64,000 nucleotides of DNA, taken from Rubrivivax albus. Its GTDB lineage: Bacteria > Pseudomonadota > Gammaproteobacteria > Burkholderiales > Burkholderiaceae_C. The notes below the pieces were generated by a model. The model was not told where the DNA came from. It ran no database searches and was given only the letters and a program-made list of their open reading frames with translations. The DNA lies in assembly GCF_004016515.1 (NCBI RefSeq), contig NZ_SACT01000001.1, positions 1,116,001 to 1,180,000 on the forward strand, in the 5' to 3' direction. A program made the translations under genes and the position numbers. This document shows, piece by piece, positions 1 through 7,627 of this stretch (its first letter is position 1; the number at the start of each line of letters is the position of its first letter).

Positions 1-546
1 AAGGGCCTGGCGGTGCAGCCCAAGGGCAACACGGCCGAGTTCATCAGCCAGCAGGCGCTGGAGGTCTACGGCATGAAGTACGACGACATGGGCCGCGTGA
101 GCTACGTGTCCTACACCGATGCCGTGTCGCTGATGAAGGACAACAACGCCCAGGCCTTCACGCTGGGCACCACGGTGCCGGCCTCGGCCATCATGGACCT
201 GGCCTCGGCGCGCGACATCAAGCTCATCTCGATCCCGGACGACAAGTTCCAGGCCATGCGCAAGCTGAACCCGGGCTACACCAAGCTGGTGATCCCGGCC
301 GGCAGCTACCCCAAGCAGACCGCCGACGTGCAGACCATCGGCTACGCCACGCACGTGATCGCGCGCTGCGACCTCGACGCCGACGCCGTCTACAAGGTGC
401 TCAAGGGCATGGTCGACAACAAGGGTGACCTCGCCGCCATCGCCAAGGCCATGGCCAGCACCACGCCGAAGATGATGGCCGAGGACATCGGCGTGCCGCT
501 GCACAAGGGCGCCGAGAAGTTCTACAAGGAAGCGGGCGTCCTCTGA
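1..546 (+). CDS. TAXI-family TRAP transporter substrate-binding protein (C-terminal part, truncated by window edge)
   Basis: The reading frame is open from base 1 and ends at TGA 544-546, so only the last 181 residues are visible and the start and signal peptide lie outside the window. The visible part reads like the second lobe of a TAXI (TRAP-associated extracytoplasmic immunogenic) solute receptor: a segment on lack of specific-substrate binding (about residues 60-75), then the family-typical YATHVIARCDLDADAVY stretch and a C-terminal amphipathic end. TAXI proteins bind an organic solute in the periplasm and hand it to a fused TRAP permease, which is the next gene downstream, almost without a gap. 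The substrate cannot be told from sequence. The family call is confident; the internal ATG at 13 is not the real start. Confidence 0.9.
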   Translation, partial: KGLAVQPKGNTAEFISQQALEVYGMKYDDMGRVSYVSYTDAVSLMKDNNAQAFTLGTTVPASAIMDLASARDIKLISIPDDKFQAMRKLNPGYTKLVIPAGSYPKQTADVQTIGYATHVIARCDLDADAVYKVLKGMVDNKGDLAAIAKAMASTTPKMMAEDIGVPLHKGAEKFYKEAGVL

Positions 547-617
547 GCGCCGACGCCGTCGCCACGGAAGCGCCGGCCCGCGGGGGCTGGACCGCGCACA
601 TCGTCACCGCGGTCGCG

Positions 618-2426
618 GTGGCGATGTCGGCCTTTCACCTCTGGGTGGCCTTCGTCGGGCCCCCGGAGGCGTACGTCATGCGCGGCACGCACCTGGCGTT
701 CGCGCTGGTGCTGGCCTTCCTGGTGATGCCGGGGCTGACCGGCCGCGCCGAACGGCCGGGCTGGTTCGGCTGGGCGCTGGTGCTGGCGGCGGCGGCCTGC
801 GCGCTGTACGCCAGCGCCAACCTCGAGTACATCCGCAACCGCATGTACTACGTCGACGACCCGGTGGTCGCCGACTACGTCTTCGGCGGCGGCCTGATCC
901 TGCTGCTGATCGAGGCCACGCGGCGGGCGACCGGCTGGGCGCTGCCGGCCACGGCCATCGTCTTCGCGGCCTACGGGCTGACGCTGGGTGGGCAGTCGCC
1001 GGGCATCATGCTCGACCAGCTGTACCTCACCACCGAGGGCATCTTCGGCATCCCGCTGTATGTCAGCGCCACCTACGTGATGCTGTTCATCCTGTTCGGC
1101 GCCTTCGTCGAGCGCAGCGGGGCGGGGCAGCTGTTCATGGACTTCGCGCTGGCGCTGGCCGGCCACACCAGCGGCGGGCCGGCCAAGGTGGCGGTGATCA
1201 CCAGCAGCCTGTTCGGCACCGTCTCCGGCAGCGCGGTGGCCAACGTGATGACCACCGGCACCTTCACGATCCCGCTGATGAAGCGCAGCGGCTACCGGCC
1301 GGCCTTCTCCGGTGCGGTGGAGGCGGTGGCGTCCACCGGCGGCCAGCTGATGCCGCCGATCATGGGCGCGGCGGCCTTCGTGATGGCCGAGTTCCTGGGC
1401 GTGAGCTACCTGAAGGTGGCCGCCTTCGCGCTGCTGCCGGCGGTTCTGTACTACCTGGCCGTGTTCATGGCGGTGCACTTCGAGGCCCGCCGCATCGGCC
1501 TGAAGGGCCTGCCCAAGGCCGACCTGCCGCGCCTGAAGCAGGTGCTGACCGAGCGTGGCCACCTGTTCCTGCCGCTGGTCATCATCATCGGCGTGCTGCT
1601 CTCCGGCCGCAGTGCCGCCTTCGCGGCGCTGGTGGGCACGTTGTCCGTGGTGCCCACCACCTGGCTGCGGGCCAGCACGCGCCACACCTTCACGCCGCAG
1701 GTCGTGCTGCAGGCGCTGGAGGCCGGTGCGCGCAACACCATTGTCGTGGCGCTGGCCTGCGCCTGCGCCGGCATCGTCATCGGCACCATCACGCTCACCG
1801 GCCTGGGCCTGAGCTTCACCGGAGTGGTGCTGGCGCTGTCGCAGAACTCGCTGATCCTGGCGCTGCTGCTGACCATGCTGGCCGGCATCCTGCTGGGCAT
1901 GGGCCTGCCCACCACGCCAGCCTACATCGTGCAGGTGGCCCTGCTGGTGCCGGCACTGGTGAAGCTGGGCGTGGCGGTGGAGGCGGCGCACCTTTTCGTG
2001 CTGTACTTCGCCGTGCTCTCGGCCATCACGCCGCCGGTGGCGATGGCGGTGTATGCCGCCAACGGGCTCTCGGGTGCCGGCCTGATGGACAGTTCGTGGG
2101 CGGCGGTGAAGCTGGGCCTCACCGGCTACATCATCCCCTTCATGTTCGTGTTCGCGCCGTCGCTGCTGCTGATCGGCGAGCCGCTGAACGTGGCCCTGGC
2201 CACGCTGACGGCGGTGGTTGGCGTCACCTGTCTGGCCGGGTCGCTGCACGAGTACTTCTTCCTCGGCAAGGCGCGCCCCTGGGAGCGCGTGCTGCTGTTC
2301 GTCGCGGCCCTGGTGCTGATCAAACCGGGCTGGGCCACCGACCTGCTGGGCCTGGCGCTGATCGCCATCACGCTGGCCAGCCAGCGCTGGGTGCGGCGGC
2401 CCGAACCCTCTGCCGAGACGGCCTGA
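618..2426 (+). CDS. TRAP transporter fused permease (small plus large membrane subunit, 4TM/12TM)
   Basis: A polytopic inner-membrane protein of about 600 residues with some 15 hydrophobic segments, matching the fused DctQ-DctM type of permease that pairs with TAXI receptors. Glycine-rich TRAP large-subunit segments are visible, for example SLFGTVSGSAVANVMTTG and GMGLPTTPAYI. It moves a solute inward using an ion gradient. The start is uncertain: GTG 618 and ATG 624 both cut into the first membrane helix and have no ribosome site. The same frame is open back to CTG 543, overlapping the stop of the receptor gene, with an AAGGAAG sequence at about 526-532. Starting there would add 25 residues ending in an intact first helix. 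The two genes form one transport operon. Confidence 0.92.
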   Translation: MAMSAFHLWVAFVGPPEAYVMRGTHLAFALVLAFLVMPGLTGRAERPGWFGWALVLAAAACALYASANLEYIRNRMYYVDDPVVADYVFGGGLILLLIEATRRATGWALPATAIVFAAYGLTLGGQSPGIMLDQLYLTTEGIFGIPLYVSATYVMLFILFGAFVERSGAGQLFMDFALALAGHTSGGPAKVAVITSSLFGTVSGSAVANVMTTGTFTIPLMKRSGYRPAFSGAVEAVASTGGQLMPPIMGAAAFVMAEFLGVSYLKVAAFALLPAVLYYLAVFMAVHFEARRIGLKGLPKADLPRLKQVLTERGHLFLPLVIIIGVLLSGRSAAFAALVGTLSVVPTTWLRASTRHTFTPQVVLQALEAGARNTIVVALACACAGIVIGTITLTGLGLSFTGVVLALSQNSLILALLLTMLAGILLGMGLPTTPAYIVQVALLVPALVKLGVAVEAAHLFVLYFAVLSAITPPVAMAVYAANGLSGAGLMDSSWAAVKLGLTGYIIPFMFVFAPSLLLIGEPLNVALATLTAVVGVTCLAGSLHEYFFLGKARPWERVLLFVAALVLIKPGWATDLLGLALIAITLASQRWVRRPEPSAETA

Positions 2427-2454
2427 CACCGACGGCAAGGACTGCACCGACCGC

Positions 2455-3096
2455 ATGACCGACCGCACCATCGACCTCTACAGCTTCGACACCCCCAACG
2501 GCCGCAAGATCAGCGTGGCGCTGGAGGAACTGGGCCTGCCCTACCGCGTGCATGTCGTCGACATCACGAAAGGCGAGCAGCACGCGCCGGAGTTCGTCCG
2601 CCTGAGCCCCAACCACAAGATCCCGGCCATCCTGGACCCCGACGGCCCCGGCGGTCACCCGCTGTCGGTCTTCGAGTCAGGGGCGATCCTGATCTACCTG
2701 GCGGAGAAGGCCGGCCGCGGACTGCCGGCCGACCCGGTGCGCCGCGTCCGCGCACTGGAGTGGCTGATGTGGCAGATGGGCGGCTTCGGGCCCATGCCGG
2801 GCCAGGTGCACCACTTCATCGCGCTGGCCGACGAGGCCGACCGGCGCTACGGCCTGGCGCGCTACATGAAGGAGACGCGCCGGCTGTACGAGGTCATGAA
2901 CGAGCACCTGTCGGCGCACGAGCACTTCGCCGACGAGTTCAGCATCGCCGACATCGCCATCGTGGGCTGGACCTGGCGCCACCCGCGGCACGAGGTCGAT
3001 CTGGCGGACTATCCCCACGTGAAGCGCTGGTACGACGCCGTGATGGCGCGCCCGGGCGTGCTGCGCGGGTTCGCCGTGCCGCTGCGTCGGACCTGA
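2455..3096 (+). CDS. Glutathione S-transferase, YfcG/Ure2-like
   Basis: A 213-residue soluble protein with the standard two-domain GST layout. The thioredoxin-like N domain has the glutathione-site segments NHKIPAI (residues 53-59, with the cis-proline) and ESGAI (74-78). The helical C domain carries the folding box SIADIAIVGW. The Asn-Gly after the first strand (FDTPNGRK) is typical of YfcG-type enzymes, which act as disulfide-bond reductases or conjugate glutathione to small molecules. It lies 28 bp behind the TRAP permease on the same strand and may be cotranscribed, but nothing ties its function to the transporter. The family call is firm; the substrate is unknown. Confidence 0.93.
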   Translation: MTDRTIDLYSFDTPNGRKISVALEELGLPYRVHVVDITKGEQHAPEFVRLSPNHKIPAILDPDGPGGHPLSVFESGAILIYLAEKAGRGLPADPVRRVRALEWLMWQMGGFGPMPGQVHHFIALADEADRRYGLARYMKETRRLYEVMNEHLSAHEHFADEFSIADIAIVGWTWRHPRHEVDLADYPHVKRWYDAVMARPGVLRGFAVPLRRT

Positions 3097-3126
3097 ACGG
3101 GACGCGGCCCCACCACGCTCTGGCCG

Positions 3127-3637
3127 TCAGGCAGGCACCGACGGCAGGCCGGATGCCGCCATCGCCCGTTCCACCTCGACGCGGGCCTGGTCGACCAGCC
3201 TGTCGGCCATGCAGGTGCGGCAGGCACTCGTGCCGAAGTGGCCGTGGCCGCAGAGGCTGAAGAGATGGTCTCGCTGCGGTCCTCGGCCTTGTAGCGCAGC
3301 GCCTCGACGATGGCGCCCTTGCCCGCCCGACTGAACAGGCTGCTGGCGAAGAACAGCGACGATCCCCGCTGGCCGGACGCCGGTCTCGGTGGTGAGCTTC
3401 TTCACGCCGGCCTGGGCGTTGTGCCGGCCCCGGGGTGGGGATCGGGCTCTCGCGCTCGGTGCTGACCTCCGGCCCGGTCAGCGCCATGGGGAACAGCGAG
3501 GCCAGGTCGTCTGGGCCGACCGGCTGCAGCGTGCCCGGGGGCAGCGGTGGGGACAGCGGTAGCGGCAGGTCGGCGCAGAGGTCGTACCAGTGGGTGGGCA
3601 TGCGCAGCCCGTCGAGCCGGACCCTGGTCTGCAGCAT
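3127..3637 (-). pseudogene. Remnant of a TrpB-like (TrpB2 family) PLP-dependent tryptophan synthase beta gene
   Basis: Pieces of one protein occur in order on the minus strand but in different frames. From ATG 3637 to about 3428 the frame reads the N terminus typical of TrpB2 proteins (RMPTHWYDLCADLP, QPVGPDDLASLFPMAL, EVSTER). From 3423 a second frame gives HNAQAGVKKLTTETG. From about 3377 a third frame gives SGQRGSSLFFASSLF and then KGAIVEALRYKAEDR. From about 3262 the second frame resumes with LFSLCGHGHF and ends in GLPSVPA at stop 3127-3129. An intact member is about 450 residues; here about 165 remain, with one gap near residues 60-120, a second much larger gap before the C terminus, and at least three frameshifts. 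It cannot make a working enzyme. The identification rests on remembered family sequence. Confidence 0.82.
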
Positions 3638-3869
3638 GGCAGCGGTCTGCGGTTTGTTGACAGCTTGGCGGCCAGTGTGTGTGCCCCTCGACGGCAAGGA
3701 CCCCTCGATCCGGTGGTTCCCGGGTGGACGCGACGGGCCTGCTGCCTAGAATCCGGCCGCCGGCATCACGCTTGCCCGCATAAATCACCGGCAAAGCGTC
3801 CGACCAGACGCATCGACCCGACGACACGAGGCGCGGCTCACGCGGCGCGCCGGAGGAGGAACTGTTCGC
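3638..3869. other. Intergenic region between the trpB-like remnant and the TonB-C-like gene
   Basis: No gene is apparent. On the plus strand a TAGAAT -10-like hexamer sits at 3747-3752 and a strong purine-rich ribosome site (GGAGGAGGA, about 3853-3861) precedes the ATG at 3870. A TTGACA occurs at 3657-3662 but no -10 lies at the right distance from it. The region probably carries the promoter of the next gene and the fossil upstream region of the pseudogene. Confidence 0.5.
3747..3752 (+). promoter_or_regulatory. Candidate -10 element (TAGAAT) for the TonB-C-like gene
   Basis: CCTAGAAT here matches the CTAGAAT motif also seen upstream of rpsO (37039) and of tRNA-Leu (42157). No convincing -35 is visible 16-18 bp upstream. 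It lies 118 bp before the ATG at 3870. Confidence 0.35.
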
Positions 3870-4826
3870 ATGCCCAGGCTCTGGCTGGTGCTGGCTGGCC
3901 CGCTGCTCGCGCTGATGGCGTTTGCCGCGACGGCACAGGCTCCTGCGCCTTCAGCCGACGAGGAGGCCATGGCGAGGGCGCGCCGTCAGGCCGAGAACCC
4001 GCTGCGCCGCATCCTGGAGGCCAGCCGCATCACGGTGCGCCGCCGGGTCTCGGCGGATGCGCCTGAGGCGGCAGCGTCTGCCGTCGTCAGCCCCGCAGGC
4101 GTGGCCAGCGGCGACCGGCTGGCCAGCGAAGATGCCGTTGCGCCGTCGGGCATCCGGATCACGGTGGAGCCGATCCTGCCGCCGAGGCGCGGCGCGGCGC
4201 CGGCGGCGATCACTGCGGACGTGTCGGTGGCCCAGCCATCGACCCCGGTGCGGCCGGCGCCGTTGCCTGCAGTGGGTCAGGGTAGTGGGCCGCCGCGGGC
4301 GCCAGAGGCGGTCGCGACGCCGCCTGCGGAGGCGGACGCGGCGCGCCTGGCCGAGGATCTGCCCGCGACGCCACTGCCGGCACCGGTGTTCAAGACCATG
4401 GAGTGGGCACCGGATCAGCCGGCCGCGACCGTCTCCGCCCCCAGCCAGGCGGTGCCGGCGAACCCGCCTGCCGTCACGTCCGTGCCCCCAGGCGACCCCA
4501 TGGCGTTCCCGCAGTCGCCGGAGCCAGCGGTCACGGTGCCGAAAGAGATGCCAGAGACATCGTCGCCAGCCTTGCCGTCAACGCCGGCACTGCGCACGAT
4601 GATCGAGCCGGCGCTGACCGACCGCCTGCGTGATGAACTCGGCCTGGTGGACGTCGTGTCGGTGGACCTCACACTGGCCACCGACGGCTCGGTCCAGGAC
4701 GCGACGTTCCTGACCCGGGTGCCGATGGGGGTGCGCCGCGTCCTGCTGTCGGCCTTGCTGCAGTGGCGCTACGAGGCGCTGGCCCAGCCCACGGTGCATC
4801 GTGTGGAACTGGCGTTCGAACGCTGA
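3870..4826 (+). CDS. Secreted proline/alanine-rich protein with TonB C-terminal-like domain
   Basis: A 318-residue protein. Residues 1-24 form a clear signal peptide (hydrophobic core ending ATAQA), followed by a long low-complexity Pro/Ala/Val-rich stretch to about residue 225. A compact C-terminal domain of about 85 residues follows, resembling the TonB C-terminal fold (VDLTLATDGSVQDATFL, then LLSALLQWRYEALAQP and a final VELAFER strand). TonB-C-like domains without a membrane anchor occur in many Burkholderiales secreted proteins of unknown role. The length of the disordered part suggests it spans the periplasm or is a linker. No neighbour points to a transport partner (no ExbB/ExbD). The ribosome site is strong. 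Function is not assigned. Confidence 0.72.
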   Translation: MPRLWLVLAGPLLALMAFAATAQAPAPSADEEAMARARRQAENPLRRILEASRITVRRRVSADAPEAAASAVVSPAGVASGDRLASEDAVAPSGIRITVEPILPPRRGAAPAAITADVSVAQPSTPVRPAPLPAVGQGSGPPRAPEAVATPPAEADAARLAEDLPATPLPAPVFKTMEWAPDQPAATVSAPSQAVPANPPAVTSVPPGDPMAFPQSPEPAVTVPKEMPETSSPALPSTPALRTMIEPALTDRLRDELGLVDVVSVDLTLATDGSVQDATFLTRVPMGVRRVLLSALLQWRYEALAQPTVHRVELAFER

Positions 4827-4862
4827 ACCCGACCGGCGTGACCCAGGCATCGGCCGCACGGG

Positions 4863-5579
4863 TCAGCCGGGCTGCAGCACCTCCAGGGCGCGGTCCATGC
4901 CACCGCTCATGATGGTGAGCATGGCCTTTTCACGCACCGCCGGCTTGGGGTGGTAGGCGATGGACAGGCCGGCGGCGGCCATCATCGGCAGGTCGTTGGC
5001 GCCATCGCCGACGGCGATGGCCTGGGCGGTGTCGATGCCCATCAGCTCGCAGACTTCGAGCACCACGCGCTTCTTCTCGGCGCCGTCGACGATGTCGCCC
5101 CAGGGGCGGTCGAAGAGTGTGCCGGTGAGCCGGCCCTGGGCCACGCCCAGCGTGTTGGCGCGGGCGAAGTCCAGCTTGAGCTGGTGGCGGATGCGTTCGC
5201 TGAAGAAACTGAAGCCGCCGGAGACGAGCAGGGTCTTCAGGCCAGCGTCCTGGCAGGCACGCACGAAGGTCTCGACGCCCGGGTTGAGGCGCAGCCTCTC
5301 GGCCCAGACCTGCTCCAGGGCTTCCACCGGCGCACCGGCCAGCAGGGCCACGCGGCGACGCAGGGCGTCCTTGAAGTCGGTGATCTCGCCGCGCATCGCG
5401 GCTTCGGTGATGGCGGCCACCTCGTCCTTGCGGCCGACGGCGGCGGCGATCTCGTCCACGCACTCGATGTTGATCAGTGTGGAATCCATGTCGAAGGCGG
5501 CGAGGCGGAAGTCGCGCAGCTTCAATGGCGGCGTGAAGCCGCGGATGAAGAGGCCGGGGGCGTGTTCGATGGCGGACAT
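4863..5579 (-). CDS. serB: Phosphoserine phosphatase
   Basis: A 238-residue HAD-superfamily hydrolase that removes phosphate from L-3-phosphoserine, the last step of serine synthesis. All HAD motifs are present: DMDST (residues 30-34; first Asp is the nucleophile), SGGFSFF (120-126), the conserved lysine in AEKK (about 169) and GDGANDLPMM (191-200). The cap segment NIECVDE follows motif I. It is shorter than the E. coli enzyme because the N-terminal ACT-like extension is absent, which is usual for betaproteobacterial SerB. It is on the same strand as, and 73 bp downstream of, the small HhH gene and lexA; no serA or serC is nearby. Confidence 0.96.
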   Translation of the reverse strand: MSAIEHAPGLFIRGFTPPLKLRDFRLAAFDMDSTLINIECVDEIAAAVGRKDEVAAITEAAMRGEITDFKDALRRRVALLAGAPVEALEQVWAERLRLNPGVETFVRACQDAGLKTLLVSGGFSFFSERIRHQLKLDFARANTLGVAQGRLTGTLFDRPWGDIVDGAEKKRVVLEVCELMGIDTAQAIAVGDGANDLPMMAAAGLSIAYHPKPAVREKAMLTIMSGGMDRALEVLQPG

Positions 5580-5652
5580 GGGGCGCGGATGCTAGCAGCC
5601 TGACCCGCAGTGGGCGCGTCGACCGCGCTGCGGCGGCCGGCGCTCACCTGGG

Positions 5653-5949
5653 TCAGCCGATGCCGTAGCGGGCCTTGCGTTCGGCCGTGTACGACCACCA
5701 GCGCCGCGCGGGGGCGCCGCGCATGAAGTCGGTGGCGGCCAAAAAAATGTCGAGCACGCACGGGTCCTGCCGGCGGCCGGTGGCGCGTTCCAGGGCACGG
5801 TAGAGCGACAGCGCGTCGTGCCGCGCCAGATCGGCCGGGTCCTGGATGCCAAGACGGCGCAGGTCGCCGGCGATCGAGGGGCCGATGTTGGGCAGTTGCT
5901 CGAGCTGCCTCGCCTCGCCGGCGTGGCGGGCCTTTGCCAGGGCCGGCAT
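5653..5949 (-). CDS. Small helix-hairpin-helix protein (Cdd1/pathogenicity-locus-like)
   Basis: A 98-residue protein. Its N-terminal half has a helix-hairpin-helix motif (LPNIGPSIAGDLRRLGI, about residues 19-35), the DNA-backbone-binding hairpin also found at the end of TfoX. The C-terminal half (DPCVLDIFLAATDFM, RRWWSYTAERKARYG) matches small proteins annotated as Cdd1 or mitomycin-resistance-like. Its ATG lies only 2 bp after the lexA stop codon, so translation is probably coupled and transcription is from the lexA promoter, which would put it under SOS control. Its biochemical role is unknown; a DNA-repair accessory function is inference from the motif and context. Confidence 0.78.
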   Translation of the reverse strand: MPALAKARHAGEARQLEQLPNIGPSIAGDLRRLGIQDPADLARHDALSLYRALERATGRRQDPCVLDIFLAATDFMRGAPARRWWSYTAERKARYGIG

Positions 5950-5951
5950 GC

Positions 5952-6629
5952 TCAGCCTAGCATGTTGTTGCGGATCAGGCCCACCGCGATGCCCTCGAGT
6001 GCGAAGTCCTCGGTCCCGGCGGGCACGACGATGGGTTCGAAGTCGGGGTTCTCCGGCAGCAGCTCGATCCCGGTGCGCGTGCGGTGCAGGCGCTTGACGG
6101 TGACCTCGTCGCCCAGCCGGGCCACGATGATCTGGCCGTTCTTGGCCTCGTGGGCCTTCTGTACGGCGAGCAGGTCACCGTCCATGATGCCGGCGTCACG
6201 CATGCTCATGCCGCGCACCTTGAGCAGGAAGTCGGGCTTGCGGGCGAAGAGCGTGGACTCGACGACGTAGGTCTGGTCGATGTGCTCCTGCGCCAGGATG
6301 GGGCTGCCGGCGGCCACGCGGCCCACCAGCGGCAGCGTCAGCTGCGACAGGCTGGGCAGGGGCAGCATGAACTGCTTGACGCGCGACTCGTTGAGCGCCC
6401 GCAGCATGTCGCCCTTCAGGCGGATGCCGCGCGAGGTGCCGCCCACCAGTTCGATGACGCCCTTGCGCGCCAGCGCCTGAAGGTGCTCCTCGGCGGCGTT
6501 GGCCGACTTGAAGCCGAGCTCGGCGGCGATCTCGGCGCGCGTGGGCGGGGCGCCGGTGCGCGCGATGGCGCTCTGCACCAGATCGAGGATCTGCTGCTGG
6601 CGGGCGGTAAGCTTCGGGCCTTCCTGCAT
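5952..6629 (-). CDS. lexA: LexA repressor
   Basis: A 225-residue SOS repressor. The N-terminal winged helix begins [14 protein letters not shown] and continues with the DNA-reading helix in [20 protein letters not shown] (20 residues). The C-terminal S24 self-cleavage domain has the cleavage site VAAG (A107-G108), the catalytic serine in GMSM (S142) and the lysine in TVKRL (K179). The ATG at 6629 was chosen over an upstream in-frame ATG at 6689 because homology starts at [10 protein letters not shown] and because the upstream segment contains the LexA boxes. Two such boxes directly upstream indicate autoregulation. It is followed after 2 bp by the HhH gene. Confidence 0.97.
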   Translation of the reverse strand: MQEGPKLTARQQQILDLVQSAIARTGAPPTRAEIAAELGFKSANAAEEHLQALARKGVIELVGGTSRGIRLKGDMLRALNESRVKQFMLPLPSLSQLTLPLVGRVAAGSPILAQEHIDQTYVVESTLFARKPDFLLKVRGMSMRDAGIMDGDLLAVQKAHEAKNGQIIVARLGDEVTVKRLHRTRTGIELLPENPDFEPIVVPAGTEDFALEGIAVGLIRNNMLG

Positions 6630-6636
6630 GTGCCAC

Positions 6637-6671
6637 CTGTGAAGGTATCCAGTGGCTGTATTTTCATCCAG
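6637..6671. promoter_or_regulatory. Two tandem LexA (SOS) boxes between lexA and the asparaginase gene
   Basis: CTGTGAAGGTATCCAG at 6637-6652 and CTGTATTTTCATCCAG at 6656-6671 each match the CTGT-N8-ACAG consensus with one mismatch (CCAG for ACAG). They are 3 bp apart (19 bp start to start), so two LexA dimers could bind on nearly the same DNA face. They occupy almost the whole 53-bp gap between the divergent lexA (start 6629) and asparaginase (start 6683) genes, so they should repress lexA and could affect the asparaginase as well. Confidence 0.85.
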
Positions 6672-6682
6672 ATAGGGCCAAC

Positions 6683-7627
6683 ATGCCAAGTCCCGCCTCG
6701 CGCATCGTCATCCTGGGCACCGGCGGCACCATCGCCGGGCAGGCCGCGCGGGCCGATGACGCGGTGGGCTATACCGCCGGCGCCCTTGGCGTGCAGGTGC
6801 TGATCGACGCAGTGCCGCCATTGCAGGCCGTCGACCTCGAGGCCGAGCAGGTGGCGCAGCTCGACAGCAAGGACATGGACGCCGCGACATGGCAGCGGCT
6901 GGCGCAGCGCGCGGCGCACCACCTGGCGCGGCCCGAGGTGCAGGGCGTGGTGGTGACCCATGGCACCGACACGCTGGAGGAGACCGCCTGGTTCCTGCAC
7001 CGCGTGCTGGCCCCCGCCAAGCCGCTGGTGCTCACCGCGGCCATGCGCCCGGCCTCGGCCCTGTCGGCCGACGGGCCGCTGAACCTGTTGGACGCGGTGA
7101 CGGTGGCCCGGCACCCCGGTGCCGCCGGGGTGCTGGCGGTGCTGGCCGGCCGCGTGCAGGCCGCCGCGGACCTGCGCAAGCGGCATGCGACGCGGCTGGA
7201 CGCCTTCGCGGGTGGCGACGTCGGCCCGGTGGCGTTGGTGGAGGATGGCCGCCTGCGCGTGCTGCGTGCCTGGCCCCGCGGCGAGCCCGCGGGCCTGCAG
7301 GCCATCGCGCGCGACCCGGCCGCCTGGCCCTGGGTGGCGGTGCTGGCCAACCATGCCGGGGCCGACGGCCGCGAGGTGCGCGCGCTGCTGAACGCCGGTG
7401 TACGCGGCCTGGTGGTGGCTGGCACCGGCAACGGGTCGTTGTCGGCACCGCTGGAAGCGGCGCTGGTCGAGGCGGTCAGCGACGCCGGCGTGCCGGTGGT
7501 GCGCTGCAGCCGTTGCGCCGACGGTGCGGTCATCGATCCGCCGGGCGCGGCGTTGCCCTCGGCCGGCGAACGGTCGCCGTGGCAGGCCCGGGTGGACCTG
7601 CTGCTGGACCTGCTGGTTCAGCCCTGA
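6683..7627 (+). CDS. L-asparaginase (asparaginase/glutaminase family)
   Basis: A 314-residue enzyme hydrolysing L-asparagine to aspartate and ammonia. Both catalytic threonine motifs are present: TGGTIAG (residues 13-19) and HGTDT (93-97), followed by the conserved [17 protein letters not shown] segment. There is no signal peptide, so it should be cytoplasmic. It starts 12 bp beyond the distal LexA box and is divergent from lexA. Its 3' end overlaps the convergent PEP-CTERM gene by 10 bp. Whether it prefers asparagine or also uses glutamine cannot be read from the sequence. Confidence 0.93.
   Translation: MPSPASRIVILGTGGTIAGQAARADDAVGYTAGALGVQVLIDAVPPLQAVDLEAEQVAQLDSKDMDAATWQRLAQRAAHHLARPEVQGVVVTHGTDTLEETAWFLHRVLAPAKPLVLTAAMRPASALSADGPLNLLDAVTVARHPGAAGVLAVLAGRVQAAADLRKRHATRLDAFAGGDVGPVALVEDGRLRVLRAWPRGEPAGLQAIARDPAAWPWVAVLANHAGADGREVRALLNAGVRGLVVAGTGNGSLSAPLEAALVEAVSDAGVPVVRCSRCADGAVIDPPGAALPSAGERSPWQARVDLLLDLLVQP

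Noticed and set aside
522..2471. A 649-codon minus-strand frame opposite the TRAP permease
   Set aside because: Low-complexity composition and full overlap with a clear transporter gene; a codon-usage shadow.
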